In this document: positions 36,946-47,065 of the stretch, piece after piece
Layout: each line of letters starts with the position of its first letter
Position numbering within the stretch: position 1 is the first letter of the stretch
Assembly (NCBI GenBank): GCA_963711455.1
Contig: CAVQEH010000002.1
Location: forward strand, 558,001 to 622,000
Origin: DATFVA01 sp963711455
GTDB lineage: Bacteria; Bacteroidota; Ignavibacteria; Ignavibacteriales; Ignavibacteriaceae
Length of the DNA stretch: 64,000 nt
Direction: 5' to 3'
Program-made: the position numbers and the translations under genes
The notes under the pieces: generated by a model
Told to the model about the DNA's origin: nothing
What the model saw: the letters and a program-made list of their open reading frames with translations, nothing else
Database searches by the model: none

Positions 36946-37920
36946 TTACTTCCCTTTCAAAAAGTCATTTAATACTTTAAAATATTTATCCTGTTCTTCC
37001 ACGTACGGATTGTGTCCGCTTTTTTCAAACATAACAAACTCCGTCTGCGGAGCATATATCTTATACTTAACTGCAAATCTCGGATCGGAAATTCTATCGT
37101 ATCTTCCGGCTAAAATCAGGATCGGCATTTTTAAGTTCTTCAAATCTCTTCTGAAATCAAGCTTACCAATATCTCCACCAATTATAAAATCTCCATCTAC
37201 TCCAACTATCTGGTAATAAACATCCAGGTTCAGGCTTAGAGAATCACTTCTCATTTTCTTTGCATTTTCAGGATTATAGAAATACAACAACCCTGATGGA
37301 ATTTTATATGCCTCTACGTGTTCCGGTGAACTTGAGCGGTAACCCTCCTCTCTTATTTTCATTACTTTTCCCCATTGTTCAGGTTCCTGGTTTTTCATTT
37401 CATAATTTGAATTATCGTCATTTTCCTGCCACATCTCGGCGTCGTAAAATGTATCTGAGAGAATCAGCTTATCAACTGCATCAGGATGCTGGATTGCATA
37501 AGCCTGTGCAACCATTCCACCATACGAATGACCGAGCACGCTCCATTTATCGAAACCAAGCGCCTTGCGCAATCCCTCAAGATCATCCACGTCACGCTGG
37601 AAAGAATATTCTTCTTTACTTTTTGCACGTGAAGATTTACCTCTTCCGAAACCATCGAAATAAATTACCTTATAATTTTTTGTAAGCTTATCAAACCATG
37701 GAGTAAAATATAAATGAGAATTTCCCGGTCCGCCGGGAATTAAAACAACCGGTTCGCCTTCACCTTTAATCTGGTACCAGATATTTACGCCATTTATTTT
37801 GGCAAAGCTCCCCGCATCATCATTTTCCTGTGCTGAAGTTATCGGCTGATAAATAATTATAATTACAGCAACTATTAATATTATTTTTATCATTATAGAA
37901 TAATGCAGATTTTTATTCAT
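36946..37920 (-). CDS. Alpha/beta hydrolase, proline iminopeptidase-like, secreted
   Basis: A 324-residue alpha/beta hydrolase with an N-terminal signal peptide or anchor (MIKIILIVAVIIIIYQPITSAQ). The oxyanion segment VLIPGGPGNSHLYFTPWFDKL and FDGFGRGKSSR are typical of proline iminopeptidases; the nucleophile elbow is GHSYGGMVAQAYA, with the catalytic Asp in AGRYDRISDPR and His in KSGHNPYVEE. Such enzymes remove N-terminal Pro from peptides. A periplasmic location and a neighbour that handles hydroxyproline suggest a peptide-trimming role (inference). Confidence 0.83.
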   Translation of the reverse strand: MNKNLHYSIMIKIILIVAVIIIIYQPITSAQENDDAGSFAKINGVNIWYQIKGEGEPVVLIPGGPGNSHLYFTPWFDKLTKNYKVIYFDGFGRGKSSRAKSKEEYSFQRDVDDLEGLRKALGFDKWSVLGHSYGGMVAQAYAIQHPDAVDKLILSDTFYDAEMWQENDDNSNYEMKNQEPEQWGKVMKIREEGYRSSSPEHVEAYKIPSGLLYFYNPENAKKMRSDSLSLNLDVYYQIVGVDGDFIIGGDIGKLDFRRDLKNLKMPILILAGRYDRISDPRFAVKYKIYAPQTEFVMFEKSGHNPYVEEQDKYFKVLNDFLKGK

Positions 37921-38228
37921 AACTAACCTTTTGATTTTCTAAATATGAATCTAAACGAGTAAAGAATTTAAAGATAGTCTGATATTAATATTTCTTTTTA
38001 TAAAAAGCTATTAGACAATGAAATATAGATGTAATCTTTTATTGGTTTGAAAATTTGCAAATTGGTGAAATTCTAAAGGGTGGTCCTAATAAAAATTTTC
38101 GGAAATGAATAAACTTTATTATTGTAAGTTTATTCCCGCTTACTTATTTTACTATTCAAAAGGAACTCGTCTTTTATAGTGCTCTGATTCTTGTTCAGAA
38201 AAAATAGCTGGATTTAAAAGGAGGAGAC
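37921..38228. other. Intergenic region without a recognised gene
   Basis: This AT-rich gap separates two divergent genes. A strong ribosome site, AAAGGAGGAGAC, ends it just before the lipoprotein ATG at 38229. Nothing else is recognised in it. Confidence 0.6.
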
Positions 38229-38777
38229 ATGAAAAATTCTATTCTGTTAATTATAGTGTGTTTATGTTTTTTACTAGTGAATGGATGTAAGAATGATGGT
38301 ACAAATCCATCACAAGAGTATCCATTCTATGAAGGTGAAACGTATTTTAATGGATTAACTAATGGAGAAAACTGGTCAGGAGGAGGGATAGCTTTTATTG
38401 TAGGTGATTCTGTTTTAATAATTCGGGGTGTATATGGAGGTTTGAATAATTATAACGAAATAAATATAAAAGTTAGCAACAAGGGCTCAAATGTGACAGA
38501 ATTGGATTCGGGTGAAGCTGGAAAAACTTTTATCGCCGGTGATGTAATAAAAATTGAAAATGAGTATACCAGCCGGGGACAGCAGTCAGATATAATTATT
38601 TACAACTGGAATGTGACAGAAGGATATGTATCCGGAGCGTTTAGTTTTTCTGCGTATAATATTAACTCTGTGGTTTCGCTTGTTTCCGGAGAATTTAAAA
38701 TCCAGACCGCCCCTTCAGGAACAAATTGGACAAAAAAATATGATAAAGAGGGCAATTTATATTGCTGGTTTTATTAA
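38229..38777 (+). CDS. Small lipoprotein of unknown function
   Basis: A 182-residue protein with a lipoprotein signal ending LVNGC (lipid Cys20). The mature part is beta-rich, Gly/Asn-rich, with repeated aromatic strands and no motif I know; the plan of an N-terminal YFNGLTNGENWSGG and a closing FKIQTAPSG is reminiscent of small surface lipoproteins in Bacteroidota. A near-consensus AGGAGG site precedes the ATG. It stands alone between divergent neighbours. Confidence 0.7.
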   Translation: MKNSILLIIVCLCFLLVNGCKNDGTNPSQEYPFYEGETYFNGLTNGENWSGGGIAFIVGDSVLIIRGVYGGLNNYNEINIKVSNKGSNVTELDSGEAGKTFIAGDVIKIENEYTSRGQQSDIIIYNWNVTEGYVSGAFSFSAYNINSVVSLVSGEFKIQTAPSGTNWTKKYDKEGNLYCWFY

Positions 38778-38898
38778 ATATTAGTATCTGACATTAAAAT
38801 AATATTTTCTCGTCTATCTTTGGAAACGGGATTTATTTTAAATGTAACTTGCATTTTTTTTTAAGTAATCGGAACTTTTTAATATCACTGGTTATGAC

Positions 38899-40335
38899 TT
38901 ACTTAATCAGAATTAGCTTTTTCGAGGCAGAAAAAATACCTGCTTGCCCGCCGGCAGGCGTGGTTTTAAGTTTATAAAAATACACTCCGCTTGGCAAATC
39001 AGCAGCATCAAACTGAACAGAATAGTTCCCTGGCTGCCTTTCATCATCTACCAAAGTTTTTACTTCTCTTCCAATAACATCATATACTTTCAGAGTAATA
39101 TGAGAAGTGGAAGGAATTGAATATTCAATTTTTGTCGTGGGATTAAATGGGTTAGGATAATTCTGACCTAAAGAAAACTTCACAGGAAGAGCCACATCAA
39201 TTTCAACTTGCTTAGTGTATTTAAATGTTCCATCAAAATCAATTTGCTTTAACCGGTATAAATACTTTGCATTTGCAGGATTTTTATCGATATAACCGTA
39301 TTGGTGCGGCTGCGTTGTAGTTCCATATCCATTAACAAAAGCAATATCCTGATATTGTTCATCAACTGATTTTCTTTCAACTTCGAAACCTTTATTATTT
39401 GTTTCAGTAGAAGTTGTCCAGTTCAGAACAACGTTATTCTGATTTACACCTGCAGTAAATGAAGTTAATTCCACAGGTGTTGTGCTATATAAATTATCAA
39501 ATTCAAGTACCGAGATCTGATCTCCGAAAGGGTATAATAAAGTAGTCATCCCGGTATTTGGATCCATTGTTCTCAGTTCACCTTCTCCAAAATCCAGGTT
39601 ATATGCTGCCAGGTATATTATTCCGGTTTCTATATCAATATCCATATCCTGTGCATAATTGGCATTAAATCCCAGGGAACCTAATAAAGTAGATGCCCCG
39701 GAAACAGGATCAAATGTGTAGGCATTACTTTCGGGCACCTGGTCATAAGCATAACCAACCCCGTTAGAATTGATTGCCATAGTAACAACAGGACTATCGG
39801 TTGATCCGATGTTGGAAACAAGTGTTGCCGTCAAAGTGTTAATATCGAGCTTATATAAATTATTTGCTGATCCTGTATAGCCGCATAAGTAATAAGAATC
39901 ATTGACAGCATCGTAAGCAATTCCATTTAATGGAACTGCTCCCGTTCCTGTGATCAGTCCCAGTATTGTTACATTACCATTGCTTGTATCAAGTTGACAT
40001 AATTTAGGTGTTACATCAAGAATATAAAAATTTCCGTTTCCTCCCTGCACCCCACCCGTTGCAAAAAAAGGTGGTGTCCAGGAAGCAAGATCTCCTCCCG
40101 GACAACTGCCATCAAGAGAAAGTCTTCCTATCATAGAAGTATTCACATCATAATAATATACGTAACGACAAGGTGTAATTATACCATCGGATATTTTTAT
40201 GTTAGAAAAGTTTGAGATATGATGCGAGCCGGGTGCTTTACCGGTAGCGATGGAATTATTCTGAGCAAGGTTAAAAGTTGAAAAACATAATATGATTAAT
40301 AATACAAAACAACCAAACGGTAAATCTTTTTTCAT
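38899..40335 (-). CDS. Secreted beta-propeller protein with T9SS sorting domain
   Basis: A 478-residue protein with a signal peptide (MKKDLPFGCFVLLIILCFSTFNLA). Residues 55-295 form repeats such as GNFYILDVTPKLCQLDTSNG, DSYYLCGYTGSANNLYKLD and VGYAYDQVPESNAYTFDPVSG, a propeller in the style of DUF4394-like or other lactonase-like domains. The end is Fn3-like plus sorting domain LGQNYPNPFNPTTK. An extra seven residues TPAGGQA interrupt the expected LKTGxFSASKK tail and come from a palindrome, see the separate repeat entry. Confidence 0.82.
   Translation of the reverse strand: MKKDLPFGCFVLLIILCFSTFNLAQNNSIATGKAPGSHHISNFSNIKISDGIITPCRYVYYYDVNTSMIGRLSLDGSCPGGDLASWTPPFFATGGVQGGNGNFYILDVTPKLCQLDTSNGNVTILGLITGTGAVPLNGIAYDAVNDSYYLCGYTGSANNLYKLDINTLTATLVSNIGSTDSPVVTMAINSNGVGYAYDQVPESNAYTFDPVSGASTLLGSLGFNANYAQDMDIDIETGIIYLAAYNLDFGEGELRTMDPNTGMTTLLYPFGDQISVLEFDNLYSTTPVELTSFTAGVNQNNVVLNWTTSTETNNKGFEVERKSVDEQYQDIAFVNGYGTTTQPHQYGYIDKNPANAKYLYRLKQIDFDGTFKYTKQVEIDVALPVKFSLGQNYPNPFNPTTKIEYSIPSTSHITLKVYDVIGREVKTLVDDERQPGNYSVQFDAADLPSGVYFYKLKTTPAGGQAGIFSASKKLILIK
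38941..38961 (-). repeat. Palindromic in-frame insert in a T9SS sorting domain (TPAGGQA)
   Basis: The bases ACGCCTGCCGGCGGGCAAGC encode TTPAGGQA inside LKT...GIFSASKK, where other sorting domains in the window read on directly (for example LKTGNFISLKK). The core CCTGCC/GGCAGG is shared with the palindromes at 50830-50849 and 51038-51058. The insertion is 21 bases, so the frame is kept. Confidence 0.7.
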
Positions 40336-40604
40336 TAAGAACCTCCATTATTTAAGCCTCATAATAACTATATGATTGCTTTTTTAAAACTAATTTATTT
40401 CATTTGTGTTTTTTCTCATAAGCCCGGATTAAATGTAACTTGAAAAAAGTTTTTTATTTTGTCAAATATGATCTGGCTGAGGTAACTGGACAAATAGAGA
40501 TGCGGGTATAATAAATAATGTATAAAATACAAACAGAACGCTATTCCAACGTTTCATATGGAATCTCCCGGAAATTTGCAGCCAAAGCTTGAATTAGTTG
40601 GAAT

Positions 40605-41744
40605 TTACTTAATCAGGATTAGTTTTTTCGAGGCAGAAAAATTTCCTGATGTGAGGCGATAAATATATACTCCGCTCGGCAAATTACCCGCATCAAAATT
40701 AACCTTGTATTCACCAGCATTCTTATATTCATTAATTAAAGTTTCAACTTCGTTTCCCAATACATCATATATCTTTAATGTAACGAAATTATTAATTGAT
40801 AATTGATAATTAATAATTGTTTCGGGATTAAACGGATTAGGATAATTCTGGTATAATTTAAATTGGGAGAGGGAAGTACTGTTATTATAGGTCAACCCTG
40901 TTGGCTGTCCACCGGCATTAATCCATTCAGTATAAATTACACAGGCTATTCTGTATGAAGCTTTTTTGAATAAACCAATAGTAAAGTTCTTAGCTAATTC
41001 CCAGAATTTATTATAATAGGTAGTGCTGTTGTGGTTGCCTGCAAATGCCTGCGCAACCGAGTCTGCATATAATACTGAATCAACGTACTGATAATTGTCA
41101 TAAATCATATTAAAAACGAAATCAGGCATATTATCTATATACTGAAGACTGTCTCCGTCATAAACTATCTCATTCTGGAAATCATCAATCATATGGGTTT
41201 CATATCTTGAGTGAACCCCGTTTTGATTTGTATACTGTCCGTCATAATTTCTTGTTATATGTAAAGGCTGATGTGAGTCGGCAATATAGTGACCTAAATC
41301 TGCAGCTTTCAGCATTGCATGATGCATATCGTTATTTTCAAAAGCTAATTCGAGAGAATCTGCAGTATTTATTATTGCCCAGGGGAGTATTCCCTGATCC
41401 ATTACGAATGATAATCCGTGAATTGCAACCAATGAATCAAAACTTTGTGGTATTGTTCCCGTTGCAATAAATTCAGGATAATTATCTATATCAATATAAT
41501 GTCTTGGTGCTTCATCGGGGTCCCACGATTTTCTGTAATCTGCATCGGAGGCATGAGCCGCAAGAGAATCTGCCCACGTATTAAAGAATTCCAGTTCCGG
41601 GTAAGCTGAAAGGATAGTATTATAATTAATTATATGATGTCCAACCTGTCCCCATCCAAGAAAAAGAAAAGATATAATTGCAGTAACAGGAAGAAGTAAT
41701 TTAATTTTTGGTGAGTTTTTGATTTTATCAGTAAATAAGTGCAT
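40605..41744 (-). CDS. S1/P1 nuclease / zinc phospholipase C-like protein with T9SS domain
   Basis: A 379-residue protein. The signal region ends before the mature-like WGQVGHH, a Trp-Gly-x-x-Gly-His start typical of the S1/P1 nuclease and zinc phospholipase C family, whose N-terminal Trp binds Zn. Further ligands are HYIDID and AADLGHYIADSHQPLH, then a His in GVHSRYETHMIDDF. A sorting domain (LYQNYPNPFNPETI) follows. Either nucleic acid 3'-phosphate-releasing nuclease or phospholipase is possible; the His/Asp set is complete. Confidence 0.85.
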   Translation of the reverse strand: MHLFTDKIKNSPKIKLLLPVTAIISFLFLGWGQVGHHIINYNTILSAYPELEFFNTWADSLAAHASDADYRKSWDPDEAPRHYIDIDNYPEFIATGTIPQSFDSLVAIHGLSFVMDQGILPWAIINTADSLELAFENNDMHHAMLKAADLGHYIADSHQPLHITRNYDGQYTNQNGVHSRYETHMIDDFQNEIVYDGDSLQYIDNMPDFVFNMIYDNYQYVDSVLYADSVAQAFAGNHNSTTYYNKFWELAKNFTIGLFKKASYRIACVIYTEWINAGGQPTGLTYNNSTSLSQFKLYQNYPNPFNPETIINYQLSINNFVTLKIYDVLGNEVETLINEYKNAGEYKVNFDAGNLPSGVYIYRLTSGNFSASKKLILIK

Positions 41745-41941
41745 CAGGAAGTCCCGGATTATATTTGAAAAATTTTATTTAAACATAAGAACCTTTAGTG
41801 ACTAACACAATAAAATTTTTATTTCTGCCCCAAAATTATAAATCACAGTTTTAAAAAAATTAAACTCCCGTGATTCTCCTGTGATAATCATATAACAGAT
41901 TTACGGGTGCACAGAATTTAACAATTAACAATGGAGTACTT

Positions 41942-43108
41942 ATGAAATATTTAAAGTTCTTATCAGCATTTTTGATTTTGTTCGTTATAATTTTTACAGG
42001 CTGTCAGAAGAATGATATACCGACTAACGTTGATCCTCAGGATAATAATTCAATATTGGATAAAGCTGACTGGGGATTTCACGGAGGAGTTCCGGTTGTC
42101 ATAACTGAATCTAATGACGCTTCAGGAAATGCAATTGTAGTTTATTCCAGATCGAACGATGGAAACTTAACATACACAGGGTCATATCCAACCGGCGGGA
42201 TGGGTAGTGGTGATGGTTTAGGTTCGCAGGGTGCAGTAGTTCTCGCCGGAAGATATATCTTTGCCGTAAATGCCGGAAGTAATGATATCTCGGTCTTAAA
42301 ATTCCAGAATAATAATGTAACTATGGTGGATCAGCAGCCCTCGGGTGGAACGCGTCCGATAAGCTTAACAGTCCATCGTAATATTTTATATGTATTGAAT
42401 GCCGGTGGTGATGAAAATATTACGGGATTTAAAATTCATGGTAATGGCAATATATCCCAAATTTCCGGCTCAACAAGACCTTTAAGCGGAACAGGAGTCG
42501 GACCAGCACAAGTTGAATTCAGCCCTAATGGAAGATTCCTGGTAGTTACAGAAAAAATGACAAACCTTATTGATACTTATATGGTAAATCATCAGGGAAT
42601 TGCGAATGGACCAAATTCCCAACCCTCAGTTGGTGATACGCCATTTGGATTTGAATTCGATTTATGGGGTCGTTTAATTGTTTCCGATGCTTACGGTGGT
42701 AATGCGGGTGCGGGAGCAATGTCGTCTTACAGAGTTGGCTACAACGGGATAAATCTAATTTCAGGTCCTGTCGTAAATAATCAAACAGCACCCTGCTGGG
42801 TTGTTGTAACAAATGATGGAAGATTCACCTATACAACAAATACAGGAACAGGTAATATTTCAGGGTATAAAATTCATTTTAACGGAAGTATAACTTTATT
42901 TAATGACGGCGGAAATACCGGAAGTACCGGGGAGGGTTCATCACCAATTGATATGGCGTTAGCCGGTTTTTCAAAATATTTATATGCTCTTGGTGCAGGA
43001 ACACATACGATTAGTGTTTTCAGGATAAACAGATTTAACGGCCACCTTACTTCTATACAGACAATTACCGGTTTACCTGATCATGCAGCGGGACTTGCAG
43101 CAAACTAA
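41942..43108 (+). CDS. Beta-propeller lipoprotein, lactonase-like
   Basis: A 388-residue protein with a lipoprotein signal ending TGCQ (Cys21). Residues 60-388 form a seven-bladed propeller with repeating units such as GRYIFAVNAGSNDISVLKF, NILYVLNAGGDENITGFKI, DGRFTYTTNTGTGNISGYKI and KYLYALGAGTHTISVFRI. This is the 6-phosphogluconolactonase-like/YVTN fold. A catalytic role is not shown; many such proteins are binding scaffolds. ATG after a GGAG site. Confidence 0.8.
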   Translation: MKYLKFLSAFLILFVIIFTGCQKNDIPTNVDPQDNNSILDKADWGFHGGVPVVITESNDASGNAIVVYSRSNDGNLTYTGSYPTGGMGSGDGLGSQGAVVLAGRYIFAVNAGSNDISVLKFQNNNVTMVDQQPSGGTRPISLTVHRNILYVLNAGGDENITGFKIHGNGNISQISGSTRPLSGTGVGPAQVEFSPNGRFLVVTEKMTNLIDTYMVNHQGIANGPNSQPSVGDTPFGFEFDLWGRLIVSDAYGGNAGAGAMSSYRVGYNGINLISGPVVNNQTAPCWVVVTNDGRFTYTTNTGTGNISGYKIHFNGSITLFNDGGNTGSTGEGSSPIDMALAGFSKYLYALGAGTHTISVFRINRFNGHLTSIQTITGLPDHAAGLAAN

Positions 43109-43124
43109 TTTCAAAAAATAAAAG

Positions 43125-43151
43125 GGCGGCATCATTTGAAAAAGTGCCGCC
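43125..43151. terminator. Bidirectional terminator between convergent genes
   Basis: GGCGGCA and TGCCGCC form a stem with a 13-base loop. On the minus strand it is followed by TTTTATTTTTTG, which suits the large T9SS gene that ends at 43200; the plus-strand side is less T-rich. Confidence 0.75.
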
Positions 43152-43199
43152 TATTATGTTTGAGTTCAGGTGAATTATTTACTATTAGGAAAATCTTCC

Positions 43200-46100
43200 T
43201 TATTTCAATAACAGCATTTTCTTAACTGAAACAAAATTACCTGATATTAATCTGTAAAAATATACACCGCTTGCAAACCTGCCTGCATTGAAGTTGACAG
43301 TATAATTTCCTGCATTCTTATGTCCGTTAACCAGAACGGCAACTTCTCTTCCAAGAATATCATAAACTTTAAGTTCTACATTTCCTGCTTTTGGAATTTT
43401 GTAGATAATATTTGTACTTGGATTAAAGGGATTGGGGAAATTATGACTTAAGGCATAATCTTTTATCATCGGTACATCTTTAACGGAATTAACCTGATCC
43501 GGAGAATGAAATGAATATAAATCGATACCAGGTCTTACCGGATTATTATATTTAATATCGATTACATCGCCGTATGCAAAAAGAGATTTATATATTACCC
43601 AATTCCAGGTAGCACTGTCACCTACAATTGTTGAGGTCGGATCTATAACATTATTATTGTATTGTGTATTTACACACCAGAGATATTCGCGGTTCTCTGT
43701 ATTCCATACCATACCGCCTATGGTTGGATTGCCCGATCTATCCCAGAACAAAGCATTAACCTGTTCATTCTTATTTGTGTTCCATACTTCAAATGGAACT
43801 CTGATTGTAAATGGTTCATCCACACCGGGATTTGGATTAAGCGGATGATCTGCTAGCGAATATAAGCTTGCACCAAACAAAGTAACCAATTGTCCGCCGG
43901 AGTGAGTAATTGTAATAGAAATACCATTTATTATTGTATCGGCAAGAATGCCTGTCCATTTTAACTGATAATCCTGCTGCAAATCGAGAATATTTGTTGT
44001 TCCGCCGGCACCACCATATACGTTTAAAGTATTTTCCGCAGTAGCAGGATCAAATCCATAAAATGTAAAATCCGTTATAGTATAATCAGCATTTTGATCA
44101 TTTACTTCTAAGGGTTCTCCATTCAATTTAAGGCTGCCTATGGTATTTGGGCCATCATATGATATATCAGGATCTATTTTTAATCCCTCCGCAACCGGGG
44201 CGCCAACGTATTGTTTTGAATAAAGATCATAACCATTTATTACTGTCTGCGACTTGAGAAGTGTATCCAGGGTAGTAAGATTTCTTAGATTCCACTCGTG
44301 CTGAGTTTTAAATGCGTAGCCTATTGTATGAATAGTATCAGTTCCCTCGGCATTTTGATAAGTACCCCCATAATTATCATCATAGATGATATAATCAACC
44401 GCAAGAGGGGGAGTAAATGATGAAACATTTATGGTCATTTCTTCTCCTCCTGCGAAGACACCGTTTGCTGTCTGATTGTTATTTCCATAAAAGACAGTAT
44501 TATCGGTATGGTTTATAAGCGGGAAGATCCAGCTTCCGTCATTATTTGATATGCAGGGTAACGCGCTTATTATAGATACAGAGGGAGGAAATGTAATCTT
44601 TACACCATCAGCCCAATCATATGTCACAATATCGACAATATCTGTTATAAATTTGAGTTCAATGATTCCGGCTGAACTACCATAGACAGCGGCACCTTCA
44701 AGAGATGAGCCGGTGAGATCATCAGTTTCACCTTGTCTGCCTTTGTTCTTTCCGCCTATTGGTATCCATTCACCATTTTCATTACGGTAATAAGTTTGAT
44801 CAGCGAAATAAACCTCATAATCATTACCTGTAAGCTGAGCGGGGTTAGCCACAGTAACATTTATAGTTCCATCTGCATCTCCAACGGAGTGCTGGACAAG
44901 GGTTGTGTCGCCGTAATTTGCCCCGGATGTACCGCTCATATACTCAACTTCAAAAGTCTGCAATCTACTTTCGGAACTTCGGGGAACAGCCTGCGGATCG
45001 GGATTATAAGTATAAGCAGTAACAGCAAAATAATATTTTTTTCCTATTACCATTGTAGTATTATTTATGTAGTCATGTCTTGTACTGAATTCCCTTTGAA
45101 TTCCCGAGTCTGTACCATTCTGCAAATTTCCATTAACAGGCAACCCTGTTTCAGGATCCATAATAATTCCCGGAATGGAAGTAACTCCATCTATCTTATC
45201 AAAAGTTGCTGCCTTAACAGCACTTTCGAATATTGGTTCAGGGGAAGGTAATTGATAAACATTATATCCTTCAAAATGGTAACCATCCTGGTCAAAGTTT
45301 TCGATTTGCTCAATCAGCGGTACATTCTGCCCCCAGTCAAATTTCATTACCCATCCGGTATCATTTATTGCGACTTCCGGTACAGTCGGTTCAGGGGAAT
45401 AATTAATTTCAAGCCCGTTTTCATAAACATCCTGTGCGAGAGCAGAATAATATTTAACGCTCTTAAATGAATTAAGCCTGTCTGAACCCAAGCCGGCAAT
45501 TTCTGCAATTACTACTTCCTGGGTATCCCCTGCAGCCATTTGAATTGGTCCGGAAACAAGTCCGATGTGTCTTTCACCTGCAGGAAATAAATAACCGTCT
45601 ATCCATCCTGCACCAGTTAGAGGATCGCCTGAGAAAGCATAAGTGGTTTCCAGTCCTGTTACAGCATTAACCAAATGTCTACCACCTGGAAAGGAACTTA
45701 GTCCCTGAAAGAAACCATAGAAGATAACAGAACCAGCATAAGCAATTAATGGTGGTTCAATCCATTCCCATCCCGGATAATTTGATAAACAGTAAACTCC
45801 TGTCATCGGTAAGTGAACGCCATTTAAACCTAATGGTCCTTTAATCAGTTTGAATCCAACTGCAGGTGGGGGTAACGGGTTATAAGATGCATCGTCGTCA
45901 CTTCCATTATATGAATAAACAAGATTCAGCAAAGTATCACAGCCGGCAAAATTATCTTGCGGATTACCAAGAACAACATCTGACCACATTGAAATATACA
46001 TACTGTCGAAAACAGAAGTGCTTTTATTGATGAGTTTGTACTTTCTGAAAAAAAGATTATCAAGGAATCCCACATTTTTATAATCCCATATAGTTTCCTG

Positions 46101-46760
46101 CACTTCAATTCCAACAGGTGGTGATCCATATAATTCATACCCACTAAGATCATTGGCAACAAACCAAATTGTCTGAGCAGCACCATCAACACCGGGAATA
46201 TCAATTGAAGGCTCATAAGTTCCGTTAGCATTTACGTCTTTAAATGGAGCACCGTCAATTGCTCTCCATTCATTCCAATCAAGCTCGTACTGAGCCCTTA
46301 TTTCTGCTTCTGTTTTACCTTCGTCCGCAATTTCGACTGAAAGATTGACAGGAGGACCACCGGGATAAACATCAGGTCTTATCCTGTAAATACGTACATG
46401 CGGCAGATTCGGATCTTCAGGTACGCCTGGAGAAATTATTTTACCTCCCTGCAATCCGGATCCATATGTTGAACCGTTTACGCGTAATGAAGGATTGCCG
46501 GAAGTCAATAATCCCCATAATAATCCTGAAGCATATATTGCATTTTTCCCCCTGCCTTTCGGGTAGAAGAAACCAGAATTCATATCGGGATTAATATCAG
46601 ACATTCCATTATTATAAAACGCTGAAGAAATGTTATTTAAATTGAGCCTTGTATTTGAAGGCTGTCCCGAGATGGAATCTTTTTTATCGGGTGTTTGAGA
46701 AAATAAAAAAGAGCAGCTGATTATAAATATTCCCACGAATGAAAAAATGAAATTTTTCAT
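43200..46760 (-). CDS. Large secreted protein (1186 aa) with T9SS sorting domain
   Basis: A signal peptide (MKNFIFSFVGIFIISCSFLFS) is followed by a large region without a motif I recognise, then Fn3-like segments (for example EYMSGTSGANYGDTTLVQH and IQREFSTRHDYINNTTMVIG with TYNPDP) and a sorting domain HNFPNPFNPSTN. Early segments IYASGLLWGLLTSGNPSLRV and PGVPEDPNLPHVRIYRIRPD are typical of long Ignavibacteria surface proteins of unknown role. Beta-rich and Gly/Asn-rich throughout. Function unknown; export is supported. Confidence 0.78.
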   Translation of the reverse strand: MKNFIFSFVGIFIISCSFLFSQTPDKKDSISGQPSNTRLNLNNISSAFYNNGMSDINPDMNSGFFYPKGRGKNAIYASGLLWGLLTSGNPSLRVNGSTYGSGLQGGKIISPGVPEDPNLPHVRIYRIRPDVYPGGPPVNLSVEIADEGKTEAEIRAQYELDWNEWRAIDGAPFKDVNANGTYEPSIDIPGVDGAAQTIWFVANDLSGYELYGSPPVGIEVQETIWDYKNVGFLDNLFFRKYKLINKSTSVFDSMYISMWSDVVLGNPQDNFAGCDTLLNLVYSYNGSDDDASYNPLPPPAVGFKLIKGPLGLNGVHLPMTGVYCLSNYPGWEWIEPPLIAYAGSVIFYGFFQGLSSFPGGRHLVNAVTGLETTYAFSGDPLTGAGWIDGYLFPAGERHIGLVSGPIQMAAGDTQEVVIAEIAGLGSDRLNSFKSVKYYSALAQDVYENGLEINYSPEPTVPEVAINDTGWVMKFDWGQNVPLIEQIENFDQDGYHFEGYNVYQLPSPEPIFESAVKAATFDKIDGVTSIPGIIMDPETGLPVNGNLQNGTDSGIQREFSTRHDYINNTTMVIGKKYYFAVTAYTYNPDPQAVPRSSESRLQTFEVEYMSGTSGANYGDTTLVQHSVGDADGTINVTVANPAQLTGNDYEVYFADQTYYRNENGEWIPIGGKNKGRQGETDDLTGSSLEGAAVYGSSAGIIELKFITDIVDIVTYDWADGVKITFPPSVSIISALPCISNNDGSWIFPLINHTDNTVFYGNNNQTANGVFAGGEEMTINVSSFTPPLAVDYIIYDDNYGGTYQNAEGTDTIHTIGYAFKTQHEWNLRNLTTLDTLLKSQTVINGYDLYSKQYVGAPVAEGLKIDPDISYDGPNTIGSLKLNGEPLEVNDQNADYTITDFTFYGFDPATAENTLNVYGGAGGTTNILDLQQDYQLKWTGILADTIINGISITITHSGGQLVTLFGASLYSLADHPLNPNPGVDEPFTIRVPFEVWNTNKNEQVNALFWDRSGNPTIGGMVWNTENREYLWCVNTQYNNNVIDPTSTIVGDSATWNWVIYKSLFAYGDVIDIKYNNPVRPGIDLYSFHSPDQVNSVKDVPMIKDYALSHNFPNPFNPSTNIIYKIPKAGNVELKVYDILGREVAVLVNGHKNAGNYTVNFNAGRFASGVYFYRLISGNFVSVKKMLLLK

Positions 46761-47065
46761 TTGTCTCCCTTTTGTATTTATTGTGAAATAATGTAATTAA
46801 AAAATTAATTTTAGAAAGAATGAATAGAATCAGCAATAATTGAAGATCTATTTGAGGCAAGATATTTTTTGTAAGCAAAAGAAAAGAATTTCTTTTAGAA
46901 AGCTCTCCTATTTCAATAGAACTGATCAATAAAGATATTTTCATATCTCCCCTATATTAACACATATTAATATTGTTAAACTTAAATATATATTATCTTG
47001 TTTTCAAGAAGGAAATTAAGATAGTAAATGGTCGGTTAATTTGTGCCTGAAGTTGAATATTAATT
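46761..47065. other. Intergenic region without a recognised gene
   Basis: About 300 AT-rich bases between two T9SS genes read on the minus strand. Short open frames here are the kind expected by chance. It should contain the promoter of the 1186-residue protein gene; no clear elements were identified. Confidence 0.5.

Noticed and set aside
46684..46944. A minus-strand frame across the start of the 1186-residue gene
   Set aside because: Overlaps the true start in another frame and is made of AT-rich codons only.
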